A stretch of DNA of 29,990 bases from UMGS1519 sp963621885. GTDB lineage: Bacteria; Actinomycetota; Coriobacteriia; Coriobacteriales; Eggerthellaceae. Shown one piece after another: positions 29,875 through 29,990 of the stretch. A program made the translations under genes and the position numbers. A model generated the notes under the pieces. It did not search any database and had not been told where the DNA came from. It saw only the letters and a list, made by a program, of their open reading frames with translations. The first letter of the stretch is position 1, and every line of letters begins with the position of its first letter. The stretch is taken from the NCBI GenBank assembly GCA_963621885.1, contig CAVFFT010000040.1, positions 1 through 29,990 of the forward strand. The letters run 5' to 3'.

Positions 29875-29889
29875 TTATTCCCACTCGAT
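29875..29889 (-). other. guaA 3'-end-like sequence, possible island attachment core
   Basis: On the minus strand these bases read ATC-GAG-TGG-GAA-TAA, Ile-Glu-Trp-Glu-stop, the invariant end of GMP synthase GuaA. GAGTGGGAATAA (29875-29886) is known as the core of integration into guaA for some genomic islands. Upstream on that strand the in-frame residues (PRLAVSI) do not look like GuaA, and a stop codon appears within ~30 codons, so it is not an intact gene end. It could be an att copy or coincidence. Confidence 0.35.
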
Positions 29890-29943
29890 AATTGAAACCG
29901 CAAGTCGCGGGATTTCGAACAAGTCTGACATGGCCGTCTACCT

Positions 29944-29960
29944 GCGAAAACTTATTTCGC
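29944..29960. repeat. Small inverted repeat GCGAAA-N5-TTTCGC at the window edge
   Basis: Six-base arms (29944-29949 and 29955-29960) within an AT-rich stretch. It might be part of a recombinase or regulator site near the guaA-like sequence. The window ends 30 bases later, so the context is missing. Confidence 0.3.
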
Positions 29961-29990
29961 GTTTTGTAGTCAACTATGTCAGCAAGGCCG

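Noticed and set aside
29830..29990. Intact guaA gene end on the minus strand
   Set aside because: Only the last five codons match; the reading frame is interrupted by a stop about 30 codons upstream and lacks GuaA C-terminal motifs.
1..29990. CRISPR array, rRNA or complete insertion sequence
   Set aside because: No regularly spaced repeats, no rRNA-like stretch and no transposase frame were seen on either strand.

Overview
The window looks like a piece of chromosome from a high-GC Gram-positive bacterium, most likely an actinobacterium of the class Coriobacteriia (Collinsella/Olsenella-like). This is inferred from the GC-rich coding sequence, the SecE with a long charged N-terminal extension, a zinc-type L33, sortase-anchored and YhgE/Pip surface proteins, and a pyruvate:ferredoxin oxidoreductase typical of a strict anaerobe. 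Species cannot be fixed by eye.

Layout. 1-4401 (+) is a translation/transcription block: tRNA-Thr (5' end cut by the window), tRNA-Met, tuf, rpmG, tRNA-Trp, secE, nusG, rplK, rplA, closed by a strong terminator; rplJ/rplL/rpoB do not follow. 4402-4779 has no convincing gene. 4780-9743 (-) holds two overlapping YhgE/Pip membrane proteins, divergent from map (methionine aminopeptidase) across a palindrome-rich spacer. 10753-13627 (+) is a compact envelope flavin/redox cassette: Tat-lipoprotein ApbE flavin transferase, NusG-domain-II protein, Gx/heptaprenyl-type membrane protein and an EcfT-like subunit without its ATPases; it resembles part of the flavin-based extracellular electron transfer loci of Firmicutes. 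murJ (-) converges on it and diverges from nadK-mscS (+), which converge on pyrG (-). 19300-21441 (-) encodes a large sortase-anchored protein with a beta-helix-like repeat region. xerD (+) follows, then a site-2-type protease (-), divergent from luxS-mtnN (+), the two-step SAH recycling/AI-2 pathway. nifJ (PFOR, 1180 aa) follows with a structured leader and a strong terminator.

The last ~1 kb has an accessory character: a small zinc-ribbon-like protein translationally coupled to an acidic Imm6-like protein, a strong hairpin, and at 29875-29889 a sequence identical to the usual last codons of guaA on the minus strand, a known island integration core.

Themes: several promoters show a clear -10 (TATAAT/TATACT/TAGAAT) but no clear -35. 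Two genes (xerD and the M50 protease) have the -10 placed so that the transcript should start at or next to the ATG, i.e. leaderless mRNAs. No CRISPR array, rRNA or intact insertion sequence was seen.
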